Source of the DNA: Panopea generosa | Lineage: Eukaryota > Mollusca > Bivalvia > Adapedonta > Hiatellidae | Direction: 5' to 3' | Assembly: GCA_029582155.1 (NCBI GenBank) | Contig: CM055902.1 | Coordinates: forward strand, 13,918,041-13,982,040 | Length of the DNA stretch: 64,000 nt | Shown: positions 42,528 to 56,267 of the stretch, one piece after another | Position numbering within the stretch: position 1 is the stretch's first letter | Layout of the letters: each line of letters opens with the position of its first letter | The notes under the pieces: model-generated | Told to the model about the DNA's origin: nothing | Database searches by the model: none | Seen by the model: the letters and a program-made list of their open reading frames with translations, nothing else | Position numbers and translations under genes: made by a program

Positions 42528-44099
42528 CCATCATTATATACGTTATGGCTTCATATTTAATTTTTGTAAAAGTGTTAGTCTAATAATGCCTAATAGTCTG
42601 ACTGTAGCCAAAATACAGAGAGTGATCATCAGCAAATCATTAGGCATTACAAAAAAAAAAAATTAAAATGTATAAGCCCATGGCTACACAAAATATCTAA
42701 AGAATACTTATATTCACACATGAAAAATGAATTCACCCATCAACGTCTTTCTTATTCATTATATATATATATTAATAATATATATAACAATTAGATAAGC
42801 TTTATGCCACCGAAATTCTCATGCACCTGTGATGATAATAAGTGTTACTCGACAACGTTAATTTCCTAATTACAAAATCAATAGGATAACATTGTTTATT
42901 ATGCTTGATGCGAAAAACGCTGTTTCAAATGTCAAGTTGATGACAAGTGTACTGAAGCATGATTAAAAAACTGGAAATATTTTCATTTAACTTACTTTAG
43001 TATTGGGGGGGGGGGGGGGGGGGGGGGGTAAAATTATGTAGCATGTGTTATCACTAATCATAGGTATACAAAACGAAGACTTTGAGTCTTACTCAATGCA
43101 TTAATATTTACGACAGCAAATATAACTGGTGATAGGAACAGATTTTGTTTTTGTTTCACTCTTAGTTACACATAATGCAATGGAGATATACACAATGCAG
43201 CTCATACATCTGCAGTAATATATTCAAACTAGGAACAGTAGGAGGGAAAAGAAATGGGTTAATACTTAATAGCAAGTTTACTTAGTGCTTAACAGATGCG
43301 TTCACTTAAAACATAGCTTACCAAAAGTAATATGTATATCCAACGTATGATTAAGGTTTCGATCTTCAGACCAAGTATTATGCACTGTAACCAGGATACC
43401 TAACTGATAGTATATTTCACATAGAAAAGATTACAGTGACCGATTAATATTTGTTGAAATGCACGTATTTCCTTGTGCGTTATATTTACACTTGTTGATT
43501 GATGTTAACAGAAACTTGTCATTTCCGTTTTATCATTGCAATATTGCCAGATAAGAAGTTTTACGTAACTCACTGAAAAAACGTAATACTTTATGAGGTT
43601 CATACTGGTCAAACTAAATGTCACCAATATCATTTGAAGGACATTATCATTTAGAGCTGCTTGTTTTGATGAATTGGAAGTGTTTCTATTTCTGAAACAT
43701 TAAACAATCAAAGAACAAACTAAAAGTTAAAATTTGAAAACGAGAAACGACATTATTGTTCGCCAAATAAAACCGTATTTTTTAATCTTATTTGCAAAGA
43801 TAACACTTCGATACCTTTATACCGACCGATAACATTCTTAAGTGTAAATAAATCTTATTTTAAACAGAAATTTAGTGGTCAGTAATTCTCATGCATGTAG
43901 CTATTCCGCTGACGGAAATCATCGTATTAGCTCGACCAATTCCGTTATTATTTAGTATAAGAGAGGTCGCTAGACATGTGCAAGGATAAAAATGCATATA
44001 TGGGCAAATATATTTGTCAGTTTTATTGGATATGAGAAGCCGTTTATGAACAACTGTAGGAAAAAGCTAGTGTTTCTTAGGAAATAAACTAATGCAATT
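42528..44099. other. Mostly unannotated stretch
   Basis: Apart from an A run near 42650 and the G run at 43.0 kb, nothing recognised. Confidence 0.5.
43005..43028 (+). repeat. Homopolymer run of 24 G
   Basis: A pure G run in AT-rich surroundings; G-quadruplex-prone, and its length is likely uncertain in the assembly. Confidence 0.95.
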
Positions 44100-44172
44100 A
44101 TTTTACGCGGGATTCGAACCGGGAACGCTCGGATAATAACCCATATATATGATCACTACGCCATGTAGGTAT
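44100..44172 (-). repeat. tRNA-like SINE head (family S5)
   Basis: Minus strand: CTACATGGCGTAGTGATCAT (box A-like), then TATCCGAGCGTTCCCGGTTC and GAATCCCGCGTAAAA (box B). The spacing between boxes fits a tRNA-like promoter. No CCA or good acceptor stem is visible, so I do not call a tRNA gene. Confidence 0.5.
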
Positions 44173-46955
44173 ATCCCAATATCGGCCGTTTAAATCTTAG
44201 CTTAAACCTAACCCAGGTTTAATCGTAATTTCCCAAATGATAACTGGAATTATAAAATGAATTAATTACGTTATTCCTAGGATGTCTAATTAAAAAAAAA
44301 ACAGTCAAAAGTGATAATCTCGAGATTAGTTGAGGGGTAGGAATCCTCCGAATGGGTGTCATGTTCATTTTATGATTTTAGTCATGTTCACTATTGTGGT
44401 TAAATTATCAATCCCTGTTTGGTTTCAGGGAGCCATGTGAGTGATGACAAGAATAGGACGACTTCTGTATATGTATGTCGTTAGAAGCGACAATTTGAGT
44501 AATACCATAGAATTTGCTGAAACTCTGCAGTTCTGCAGGTATAAAGGTTCTAGGTTTATGCTGCATATTCATTTGTTGGTGTTTTTTTTAAACTGTATAT
44601 TAATTTGTTGTTTTTGTACATGTAGAGTGAACCTGAAATCTTCCTCCCTGTTGGCTTCGAATAACCTATAATGTGTTGGTACGCCGTAAAACCCTATTCA
44701 TTCATTCATTCGATATCGACGATAAACAAAGTTTTTTTTTTGCACCAGATATGATCCAGATAGTCAAATGTTTAATAAAATTCAAGTTTGTTTGGGGTTG
44801 TAGAGAAAAAGCACGGACAAGAATTTGGTCACAGACAGAATCAAAGGGCCAAAACTCCGTGATAAAACCGGAGCACAAACACAATATGCGCATCTTCACT
44901 TGGTTATAATGCATCCTAGCAATTTTTTTTCGAAAAAAATGTGTATATATAAATAATAATAGTATTTATGTTCTAGACATTCTGATTAGTGAAATAATTA
45001 AATATTTAACCCATTTTCATTTCCATTTATCAATTGTATCAAAGGACAAACTCGACAACACACATAAATAGATGACTCAGTGTTATGACTTAGCAATTGC
45101 CCACCAGGGGTAATATCAAATATAAAACCCTTATACCTCCAAGCACGTGCTTAAGATCTTTTCTATATTCATGTCACATTACATGTTCTTTATTACTCGA
45201 AAGGATTAGACATGAAAGCAACACATTGAAAGTACATCGCAACACATTTAAAGTATGTGCTGCATATATCGTTAACATTGTGGGCAATTGTGCCGTAGGC
45301 ATTTCCCTTGCTTTATAATGGACAGAGCTGTTAACAGTTTGTTCTTTTTGTGTTATGACATCATCTTCATAAATATATCACATGATTAATTTTTCATGAG
45401 GTTGGGGTAGAGGTGTTGAGGGATATGATGTGATGGTGTGTGTATAAGAGTGATTGGAAGCCACTTGCTTCACGGCTTTAATTTCAGAAAATGATTGTTC
45501 TTATTTTATTTTTTTGAAACGAAAATTTCGATGATAATCAAAATATATGGTATTGTTTCTCTGTAAAAATAACGATGTTCGTAATTTCCTCTTTTTATAT
45601 ATTTCTTAAAGAAGTATCTGTCAAAAGGTCCAAAATGCATTCGACAGTCGTGGGGATTAATTTGCTTATGGGTGTGTTTGCTTAACGAACTTTATTTTTT
45701 CGTCCATGTTTATTGTCAATTAATATATTTCCTTCTGTTATGGTTATTTTGCATATTAACTAATCATCCAATGTGATTATATTGACATCTTACATTTAAA
45801 ATAGCACTGATTGCTTATAAAAACATCGAAACCAGATCTTGTTAGAGATTTTTAAAATCTTAAACGGTTGGTTCTTCTCATGATGACAAACTGTGTCATT
45901 TATATTCTTTTTTCATTAAATTTTGTTTAAGCAAAAGTATCTTCTACCTTGCACATTTATTTAAAAAAAACACACACATTTGTCAAAGTATAAAACACAG
46001 CGGTTGTAATAAACATGGAATATTCATGTACTTAGTTGCTTTAAAAGTAGCAATTTTGTAATAGCGGTTATCATTACTTCACAACCGACAACTATCCCAG
46101 TAGGAGATATTTATTTTTCACCGTTTTATCCATCAGGCAATGTTATATATACTAGTGTGCCATATAGCACGAACATTAAGGGGAAAGAGACTATGGTGAG
46201 TTTTGATTCATTTAAAATGCTTATATTTAGTTCAAAACGAATTATGTAGACAAAAGCAAATCATATTTAATTGTTATTGTTACACATCTAATAATTATTT
46301 GTTTTAGAGAATGATTTACGATGAGAAAAAATCAAAATATATTAAGATCTTCACAAAGTACTTTTTCAACTACTACATGTAGTACGTGTATTATGTTGTT
46401 GTATCCATTTTAAGACATAACATTCTATTGAAGAAGTGTATTTTATGTTAAGACAATAACAACATATCATGCAGTTCGATTTTGTTTAATGACCTGGGAG
46501 TAATCATGAATAAATTAATATATGCACATTTTGATTCTGTTAGGTATATTCTAAACTATGTTGTTTGGAATTTATATAGAAATGGGCAAATATATTACAG
46601 GCAATATAATGATATTAATAACTGTATAAATTAACTCAATATTGCAGAATTTAGTCTTTGAAATGCATCATTAATAGGCAACCCGACAGTATAAAGATGT
46701 TAAGATGCCAACATTCTTGAAATATTTCCTAGCGTTTGATTATTTATAATGATTTATGTTACAACGTTCGAAGTAAAAACTACTTGAAAGTCTGCTAAAA
46801 TCGACAATTTATAACGCTTATTCTACCTTTATGGCATATCCGGTTTTAACACGTTCTGATTCAATTTGACCCTTTTCTGAAAAGGTCAAAACTATTGATA
46901 TTTGTAACTTCTGTTCTCGCGTATAAAATCGATATTTGCCATTCCAGCTCTTCAC
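44173..46955. other. Unannotated stretch
   Basis: AT-rich; a short S3-tail-like string (TGGCATATCCGGTTTTA) at about 46832 is the only hint of a repeat. Confidence 0.5.
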
Positions 46956-47144
46956 TGGCTGAATTCAGCCAAACTTTATATTTAGAAGTCAGTTTGCAAC
47001 TTCTGCTTTTGAAGGAAACCATTTTGCTTGCTGGCTGAATTCAGTCAGTATTGGGCATCTCACAGTACATCATGAAAACTACGGAAAGTATTTAATACAT
47101 TTCATATCGTTCTTCTGTAAAATATGCTTGGCTGAATTCAGTCA
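46956..47144. repeat. Three spaced copies of a palindromic 16-mer
   Basis: TGGCTGAATTCAGCCA (46956-46971) is a perfect palindrome. TGGCTGAATTCAGTCA recurs at 47032-47047 and 47129-47144. Intervals are 76 and 97 bp, and the intervening sequence shows no clear repeat. It could be a cluster of dimeric DNA-binding sites or a decayed repeat. Confidence 0.85.
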
Positions 47145-49013
47145 GTAGCATCACATTTTTCTGTAAGATAATTTTGTGAGCTCTTTAATTTGATTTTTTT
47201 TCTCAAGCTGTTTCAGTAGGTTAACAAGGGACGGAATGCAGCAAAAATGTACAACGACCTTTTAATAATATATAAACGAAAATATGAACAAATACTATCC
47301 TAGCACAAAATTAGTAGGATACTTTCCCTGTAATATGATAATATAAACCAAGCAAAAAATCCAAATGCACGATGCATGGATAAAATAAAGCTGTTTGATT
47401 TGAATGAATATAAAGTAGCTTCTAATGAATAGATCATATTGAAACAATATTGGTTACAAATGATATCAACAGATAATATAAATTGATTTGGAGGTTTTTG
47501 TTTTGATACTTTCTATTTATTTTGATATCTATCTATCTGCTAAAATTTACAACTAATGCCATAATGACCAGAGTTACTGGTTCGATGGAGTTAAGTGCAA
47601 ATAGAATATTATTTTAATATATTTGATTTATGCTCATACTCTCAGTTTATATACCATACACAATAATTAATTAAACTTTGAAGTAGGGGAAAAAATGAAA
47701 AAAAAGAATATATTTAAAACAACAAATATAGACTTGATTGGAACTCAAATAGATTTTTTCAAAATCACAATAATGCCGAGTTTTCCTTGTATGTTAATCC
47801 ATCTTGCAATGAAATACATTTTGCAAAAATCTTTGTGTAATGTTGCATACATGTAAGATACATAGATACCATGTATAAATAAAATAAATAAAAAACTCTT
47901 TGTGTCTCCAGATATGTATAAGAAAAGAATGTAAACTGGAAACAACTGATACAAAATATTTATTTTGTCTTATGCTTTAGTATAATACATATCTAAATTA
48001 TGTGATTAAAAAATTATAACTTCAGAAATATTGTTTTAGATAACACTACACATAAGAAAAAAGGGGGAGAAGAAGAAAAAATAATAGTTTATTTGAATGA
48101 TAAATGAAATGAAAACATGTTTTACTCTATTACAACATAATCATATATACTTCTTTTGTATTACATCCTGGTCCTCATACACCTATAACATGTTGAATAA
48201 ATGGACCACCATATTGGTGCAAATTTAAAATGGTACAAAGACATTGGAGGATTGGGTACTTTTAAGTGCAGTCTGCTTTGCAATCAAAATTTATACATGT
48301 ATAGAATAGCAGATTTAAAGAAAGAATGTAATTCTTCAAGGAATAATTTACGAAATAAACAATGTAATATATAACAATTTTATTTCATACTTTTGTTAAA
48401 AGACATGTAATGCATTACATTCAGATATATTATTTGTACTATTGGATATAACAAAATACAACATAGTTTAAATCATATTCAAACAGTTTCTTGTCTATCA
48501 ATAAAATTACAAACGTTTATAGCGAGGTCATTTGAACAAAATAACTGCAAATGTGAAGAGGGATAAGTATTCATTATGAACTATGTTAAGTGCTTGTTTA
48601 TATTACATCATCAATTAGGAAATTGCTATAATATTATCCAACACTGATTTAACATTACGTTGGGTACATAACACGAGTCTCAGAGTATTAAAAGTCATAT
48701 ATATATATTGAAATGAACTCGTGAAAAGCGATCGTAAAATCCATTTGGTTCTTTGGAAAAATGAGCTTATGACTAGCATTTAGCTAGCCCAATCCCCTTA
48801 ATCAATTGAAGAGACGGGATAGACAACGTGTATATACTTCAAAATAACGATTCTCTTTGTAAAATCATTTAATAAAGCCATATTTTATTTAATCTTAATG
48901 TTAGTTCTTTTGGTATAACATTTTTATTAGAATAATTAAATGATGCCGTTATATCTGGTACATTGCACTTTCCACTTTTTGGTCATCACACCACTACCAG
49001 TCAACATATATCC
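47145..49013. other. Unannotated stretch
   Basis: AT-rich, no supported feature. Confidence 0.5.
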
Positions 49014-49022
49014 CCTCTCTAT

Positions 49023-49312
49023 TGAGCCGGGCCCGATTAGTTCAGTCGGTTACGCGTCTGACTATCAATCCAGGGGTCGTGAGTTCGAATCCCCCGCCCG
49101 GCAACAGTCTCCGTGATGATTGATATACGACATTGTGTCTCATTATCATTCGTCTCTCACCACTGATTCAAGTGGGAAAGTTATCAGTTACTTGCGGAGA
49201 TGGGGTGTGCTCGAGTACTGGTTAACCCCAGGAAACAGTGGTTAGGTTAACTGATCGTCTGTTAGCCCTCGATGGCATAAAAATGACGCTAAATATTCAA
49301 TCAATCAATCAA
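49023..49312 (+). repeat. tRNA-derived SINE (family S1, MetaSINE-like), full length with 9-bp target duplication
   Basis: The head has GCCGGGC matched by GCCCGGC at the end of the tRNA-like part, GATTAGTTCAGTCGGTTACG (box A) and GTGAGTTCGAATCCCC (box B). The body and TCAATCAATCAA tail are nearly identical to the 21.1-kb copy. CCTCTCTAT flanks both sides (49014-49022 and 49313-49321). The intact duplication, complete head and high identity to its siblings suggest a fairly recent insertion. The acceptor-stem match is unusually good for a SINE, but the anticodon loop (CTATCAA) and continuous body argue against a real tRNA gene. Confidence 0.9.
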
Positions 49313-49321
49313 CCTCTCTAT

Positions 49322-51637
49322 GGAATAGCCATTTAAAATTAATCATCTTCTTTTTGGTCTAAGTTACTTCCTCTATCCACCTATCACCGTCTGTGTCTGT
49401 TGGGGGGACGCACTAATATCCACACGTCCATATCGACAAAAGATGGATATTCTTTCAAAGTAAACTCTGAAAAAAGTAATGTGAATGTTAGGTTAACAGT
49501 GGCATAAATGCATAACACTATATGGACGTTAAGTGTCGTATAACTGTTTCTGTATTATACAAAGCTCAAGTGAGCTATTCAGATCGCATTGATCTGTCTG
49601 TTAACAGTTGGTTATGTGCACTCTAGCCCTCGCATTTTAAACTTGCAAAGTAATTATAATTACAGTATCAAGGAAACGTATTGAACTGACTTAATCGAAT
49701 ATTTTATGTCAGAGTTATATAAAGACCTTGAATTGTTAAAAAGTATGTGAATATATATAAATATAATATCTCAGAAAAAAACAACACTTTAACAGGCCAA
49801 ATATGATAAATAATGTTTAGGTTACGAATCACAATAAAATCAAATGCGTTCCCCATCACCTGAACATGTTTCATTTTCATTGTAGTTGTATACCATAAGA
49901 CCTCGGACAAGGTTTGAACAAGTCAATTCGGAGAGCTATGTATGTATTGTGGCTCTTGATCATAAAATTTTGCTTTATTTGCCTTTGTGTGCAGCATTAT
50001 TTCATGATACTATGGAGAAAGTTTTGTACTGTTCAAATCGGACGATCAATGGCCGTGTTACGACACTTCAATCATCCTTATTTGTACTATTTGAATTTTG
50101 CGAAATACAGTAATTATATATCTATAATGTAATCTTGTTAATGTCTGAAGTAGTATCAGCCTTCTTTAGTATGGTATACTGCACTACAGGTGGACGATTT
50201 ATACCCATTGTGACCCTCTTGCTATGATATGATATCAAACTGGGAGGGTAATCATACTCATGGTGCTGTATTTAGTCGGAAATGTATAGTATGAATATTA
50301 AGTTCTATTTATGTTGAATTACGTTATATTTTATTTCAAAGTATTTTCCTGTTTACACGATAAAATTTATTCTTTATTCTCATTCATTTCGTATTAGTAA
50401 GAAATATGTTTACCTTCACTAGTTTCTTCACAGAGTTGCGTAACTTCTACTGTTGCATAATTTTCAAGGGGAACTATAAATAAATTATGTATAGTGAAAA
50501 TACTATCTATTAAAATACATGTAACAAAGAGTACAGCTATTTTATAAAATTTAAATTTTATTAATTTCATATAGTTGGTAAAAGTTTTCAAAAATTAAAA
50601 AAAAAATAGTTTGCACAATATACTGGCTATGCTTATAGTGATGTTGAAAAAGTATTATGTTTTATTAAATCTAGGATAAATATGTTCAAATAATGTATGT
50701 ATATTATTACTTACTGTTTTTACCCCAAAAGTGGTATACAGCCGTGTCCGATCATTGTTTGATATCGCAATAGGATGGTTTTCGATGGTAGGCTCAATCA
50801 ATATCCATCTAAAAAGGCATACCTTCAGTCATGACATTAATATTTTTATTGTGCATATTGTTGTTTACGCCAAGCATTAAAGCTTCGTCTCTTGTCAATT
50901 GTGTGTAACTATGACATAGGACACTATTAACAACATAGCTTCAAGCTATTTCCTTTGTTCACCTTATAGCCTGAAGAAGATAGGTTCCATCAACTACAAG
51001 AACATTCTTCGTAAACTCTCACCGTAAATATATTCCCCACTTGGCTCCTGAATACTATTAATATCAATATGATTTTCCCCTACAATGTAAAATGTTTAAT
51101 ACATTTGAAGAGGCTGCCATTAGCAAATATTCTATAACATTATCTGCCATATTGTTGTTCAAGTAGTTTCACTTTCTATCATTCTGCAGATACTATTTAT
51201 GCACTGGCTCATTGAATATGCTGACCTTCATTTCACCGTTTCATTATATAATATGTTTGGAGGCCTCAATGGCTACCTAACATTTACTCCCTCCCGCCAC
51301 TGAATGCTTGAACATCCTATTTGCTATCAGCATAGTTCATTTAATTGGCTGGGTTGAGTATCTTTACATCTGTTATACTATTAAGGTTTCTCTATCATAT
51401 ACATTTCTGTATGCACAGCATAACACACCCTATTTGTATTTAAGGCAAAAGAAAATATAAATAATCGGGTATATTTTATGTTTCAAGAAAGACAAATGTT
51501 TACACTTACCACAGTCATTATGAATTGTATATTCCATACAACACATGTTTCAACTTATTATTAATCATTATTTATATATATATATATATTGTTTATCAGT
51601 CAAATAATTGGACTGATGCAAGTGTATTAATTGCATC
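49322..51637. other. Unannotated stretch
   Basis: No supported feature; the two overlapping 70-75-codon frames at 49.89-50.13 kb have no recognisable domain. Confidence 0.5.
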
Positions 51638-51850
51638 AGCGGGGTGGTAGTCTAATTGATAAAGTGTTGGCCACTCACGCCAGAAGTTGTGGGTTCAATC
51701 CCCAGCTTCTCATAAAACAACACTCAGTACTGGTGCTACCCATGAAGCGGACTGGAAAGCGGTTCATATAAGCTCAGAGCTTTCATCGTAATCGAGCTAA
51801 AACAAAACATTATATACTAAACTAATTGTACTAACCTTTGAACTTTTTCT
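51638..51850 (+). repeat. tRNA-derived SINE (family S2), + orientation
   Basis: GGGGTGGTAGTCTAATTGAT (box A), AGTGTTGGCCACTCACGCCA, GTGGGTTCAATCCCCAGCTT (box B), then ATAAAACAACACTCAGTACT, GGTGCTACCCATGAAGCGGA, CTTTCATCGTAATCGAGC and a tail with ACTAAACTAATTGTAC. It is uninterrupted and so gives the reference order for the copies disrupted by the MITE (16.5-17.2 kb) and the S1 SINE (21.0-21.7 kb). Confidence 0.8.
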
Positions 51851-52077
51851 GAATCATACAGTTGGATTATTATGTCCGCCCCCCACTACTGGTAATCACA
51901 TTACATTATTGCATGTCTAAAGTAAAACAACAATATTCAAGAAGTCAGTTATATGTCAATTCAAACTTCCATGGTAGGTTTGTAAAACTGTGCACTTCAT
52001 TATTGTATTTGAAATTCACAACACTTATTTATCAATATATTCTTTTAAAATTAATATGATATTTATTCCATATTTTT

Positions 52078-52275
52078 GTGGAGCTTGTGGTGCAGTGGAA
52101 GAACTTCAAAACCTGATCGGAGGGTCATAGGTTCGATCCAGCTCACAGGCTACATGTATGTGTAGTGTTGTTAAGGAAGACACTATCTTTACATGTGCTT
52201 AGAACTGATTCTGTTACGGACGAATTCGAGCGTGATTTATCTAAGTTGTAAGAACTTGTTTAACAATGACAGTGA
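52078..52275 (+). repeat. tRNA-derived SINE (family S4)
   Basis: GAGCTTGTGGTGCAGTGGAA (box A-like), CATAGGTTCGATCCAGCTCA (box B), followed by a body with TAAGGAAGACACTATCTTTA and an A/T-rich end. The complementary GAGC/GCTC ends of the head resemble an acceptor stem. Only one copy in the window. Confidence 0.6.
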
Positions 52276-52417
52276 AATCAACAACTAACAACTAACCCGA
52301 TTAACAACAACGTATATATTTAACATTCAGTGTGTAACAATTTTTCATCCATAAAGAAATTTATAATATTCTATACTGCTGGTACTGCAATAAACATTTA
52401 GTTTGTAGGATTTTCAT

Positions 52418-52435
52418 CCACACACACACACACAC
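52418..52435. repeat. Short (CA)n run
   Basis: Nine CA dinucleotides. Confidence 0.85.
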
Positions 52436-53464
52436 ATGAATTAAAATATCAATTTTTGCATATTAAATAAAAAATATGTGAAAAAGTATTCTATTTGCAC
52501 TTTTACTCATTTACACTCCTATTTCAAAAAATATACCATAATACATTACATTTTTAACATAACACTGTTAAACGGAAGTGTACCAGAATTGAGAAAACAA
52601 AAGACTTTTATTCAAAATACCTAAATGGTTTAATTATATATTCACTAAGTCCGTATTGCCATAACGATATCGATATAAATAGGCCAAAGACAAAGGATTT
52701 CCAAATTACGCCTATGCGCTCATTTTTTTTTGGGCTAGAATTTCAATGGTTGTTACAATTAAATCACCTGATTCAATTTTTTATAAAATTGGTTACATAT
52801 TTTAAAAATAATCACCTTTTTTCATAGTATAATCAACATTATACATGATTAGACGACTGAGATACTAAGATAGATGTTTTATCAAAGACCACCAATGTAA
52901 ATATGACTAGGAAACCAGCTGTGCTTAAAAATAATTAGAAAACAGCGTTTACGTATCGCTGAGATAATAATTCACTCACACAGAGCAACCAAAGTGTAAA
53001 TGGTACTTTCCAAAAAAGATAATTGCTCTGTTAAAACTGATATATTATATGCTCATTAAAGCTCAATTGATCAGTCTAGTTTTACTGAGGATTCAATAGA
53101 AAAAATGAATTATGTTCAAAGTTTATTTCAAAACTGGGTATTTACAGAGCAAAATCTCGAATTGTAAAGTATGATTGGTTATTTATCTGACAGTGTTTTG
53201 CCTAAAATTCATTATTAGGCAAGATGAGTTTTATAAAGGGTTAGTCATTACATTTTAGTTGATGAATTTCTGTTCTATTAAAGCGTATCAGAACCAAATT
53301 GCTACCTCAGAACCAGCAAATATTTCCAAATACATTGATAAGATCGTGATTATAAGCATCATATAACTATACTCATTATTACGGGCCATCCATGATTTTA
53401 TATTAATTTAAAAAGGGTTAAAAGAGTATAACCTTTTTTAGAGAGTAGATTTGTTAAAATCGGC
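52436..53464. other. Unannotated stretch
   Basis: No supported feature. Confidence 0.5.
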
Positions 53465-53665
53465 TTGACGCTCAGCATTTACAGGAGAGTTCTAGGTCTG
53501 GTCGGCCCGGTGTTAGTATAATGTGACTGGGTGGGGTATCATACGATGTGTCTGCAGCATGATACTCCAGTGTGACAGCGCTTAGAATACTGTCTCAAGT
53601 AGACACTGTCGCGATATGACTGAACATTTTTGAAAGCGACGCTAAACACCATACAATTGTTAAAA
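53465..53665 (+). repeat. SINE-like repeat (family S6)
   Basis: GTCTGGTCGGCCCGGTGTTA, GTGACTGGGTGGGGTATCAT, TGTGTCTGCAGCATGATACT, AGACACTGTCGCGATATGAC and TTTTGAAAGCGACGCTAAAC form a GC-richer island. This resembles the common bivalve SINE body that ends in a GACGTTAAAC-type string. The tRNA-like head is not evident. Family recognition is from memory. Confidence 0.6.
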
Positions 53666-54867
53666 TCGGATTGGGTTAGACCATATCTACAATATCAGAA
53701 GTGTTAACAAACTAGACATAATTCAAAATCAAGTACATGTGTAAATGGCTATTGAACCCCAACCTCATCTTTCAGGGTGAGCAAGTAGACTTGTATGGGT
53801 CATTACCTATTACACAATGAAAGTATAGCTATGTATTGATAATGGTTGATATATTAACAGCTCCGTTAGCAAAACAGGATACATTATCAGTTGCTTCAGG
53901 GTTCAATCAAATAATTACGAAATATGGCGTTGTTGATACTGTAATATCAGCTATAGGGACATAATTGCATTTGTCGTTTGTGTTACTAATCAGTTCGTGC
54001 ATTCTACCACAAGTTATTCAACACACATGTTTTTATTTATTCAAAGTGTATGTTAAGTTCACAAAAGTCCACTAATTTTGATTAATTCCATTAAACATAC
54101 ACATTATGATATATTATGTTCATAAACATAGTGAAACATAATTTGGTTAGAATTCAAAAGTAATAGTTTTCAAAGCACAACAGTGCCTGTGTAAATGCAA
54201 ACAAACACCATTTGAACAAATCACATTTGTTGCATTTCACGAATAAACTTACGATAAAAATAGGTTTTAAAAGCAAAGTAAATTGTTCATTAAATTTTAG
54301 ATATTAAACCCATCTACGGGTTGAATAATTAAGAAAATGATATGTTTTCTGAAAATACAATATTAAATTCATGAGGATGACTATGCTCTCCTGTATGATT
54401 TGGAGGAATTTGATATATATATATGTATAATATTATGAATATTTCTTACTTTACGTTTACGACTGTTTTTTATCAAAATTTTTTAGTGAAATGCAATCCT
54501 GGTGATTATGTTTATTTATTCGCAGAAAGTACAGGAATTGGGTAAAAAATAATTATTTTGATTTAAATTGGCATGCGTAATAAAGTCTAACTTTTTAATG
54601 GGAAATTATTTGGTTAAGTAAGATAGAATCTTAATAAAGTCAAATTTAACTCTGCAACACTGTGTGAATAATGCAAAAAAAGTGATAGTTTCTGTTTTGT
54701 TTAATCTTCTCTTCAAAAACACAGACAGTAAGGATATAAGTTTCAATTTTCTGAAATGAATGATATAACTATAAATAATAATTATACAATAACATCGCTA
54801 AAAATGTATGGTAGCTGGCATTTTGTTTTCTCTCACCTATGATATATCATATTAAACTTTACCTTTA

Positions 54868-54870
<3 letters not shown>

Positions 54871-54902
<32 letters not shown>
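54871..54902. repeat. (TA)n microsatellite
   Basis: About sixteen TA dinucleotides. Confidence 0.9.
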
Positions 54903-54903
<1 letters not shown>

Positions 54904-55092
54904 TTACTTCACCAACTTTTAGTTTTAGCTAGTGCTTGATTGCGAGGTGCGGATACCTTACTAACCAATCAGATTTAATTTTACTTTTTAAAACAGTACA
55001 ATACTTTTGATACAATGAAAAAGCCCTGATAGTTTTAGCCTCTGGCTTGATCTAAATCATGTATTTATATAGCCAGGTATTATATATATATA

Positions 55093-55207
55093 TCATGTTA
55101 ATATTGAGGTTTTCTCTCTCTTTATCAGTAAATATCCATATATCTACATAGCTATATCATGTTAATGTTGCGATTGTTTCTCTCTTTATTACGTTCATAT
55201 CCATACC
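55093..55207. repeat. Two-copy tandem duplication, about 60 bp
   Basis: TATCATGTTAATATTGAGG, TTTTCTCTCTCTTTATCAGT and AATATCCATAT are followed by a second, diverged copy: TATCATGTTAATGTTGCGAT, TGTTTCTCTCTTTATTACGT and TCATATCCATAC. Confidence 0.75.
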
Positions 55208-56233
55208 GTTTGCCAGTTTGATGCATTTGTAAAATTAATTTTTTTTTTGCAATTATGTTAGTAAAAATCTGTAGTAGCCGACAATAGGTAAGAAATCATG
55301 TATCCTGCACTTAGACAGCCAACCAGGAAGTGTAATGTACCAGACATATTGTGTATGATGGTTAACCGTGTTGGTGGATTCCCAAAAACAAAGCATGTTT
55401 TGGGATAACAACGTACTGAAAATAGTATAAGTACTTTATGTACAGTTTTGTTGACAACCAGCCGAAAACGTTTTCTGGGAACTCACCTCATTATTTATTA
55501 AGTTCAAACACATTGAAATCTGGCAGAACAAACTATACCCAACTTTCACTCATACTTATTAAACCGATTGTATTGATAAATGTGTAATACATCTTTGAAC
55601 TCACCTATCAGCCCAGATGATGTGATGTTAATGTGCTGTGATTTATGATGAAACACGTTAGTAAATTAAACGTTAAGTACCGTATATGTTATTTCATTTA
55701 TAACTATGCACATGAAGGTGTTTTAATTTGCTTATATTACTTGATTTCTTAGAAAAGTTTTCCAATGTTTTTTTTTACATTAAATCTACTGTGAACATAT
55801 CAATAGTTATAATTTTTAGTACAAATTGTTTCTATAGACTTTGTTTACGGAATTTCAATATGATTTATTCTGATATTAAGTTGTAGAACAGGGTGAAATT
55901 TTGTAAAGAATCAAATACAATTTTCAAATTACGTATAATTTAAAGGTTTTACACAATTTTACAATTTACATTTGTTTATGTAACGAAAATAAATACATTT
56001 CAAATTGTTTCTTTATTAATTTTTCATGTTCGTCAATGTGACCATGAGACAAAAATGTGTATTCAATTATATTATTGGTCATTTTTTAAAAAAAAAACAA
56101 ACGATTATCTTTGTACTAGAACAAGAAAATATTTCATTTGATTTAATTTTGTTGTTTTCTGCATTTTATGTATGAACATAACGTATGAGTGTTTCATTTT
56201 AGTGTATAATATTATTCTAACAATGAAAGAAAA

Positions 56234-56266
<33 letters not shown>
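56234..56266. repeat. (TG)n microsatellite
   Basis: About sixteen TG dinucleotides. Confidence 0.9.

Positions 56267-56267
<1 letters not shown>

Noticed and set aside
49027-49104. Functional tRNA gene
   Set aside because: The tRNA-like part runs straight into a SINE body shared with two other copies and is bounded by a target duplication around the whole 290 bp.
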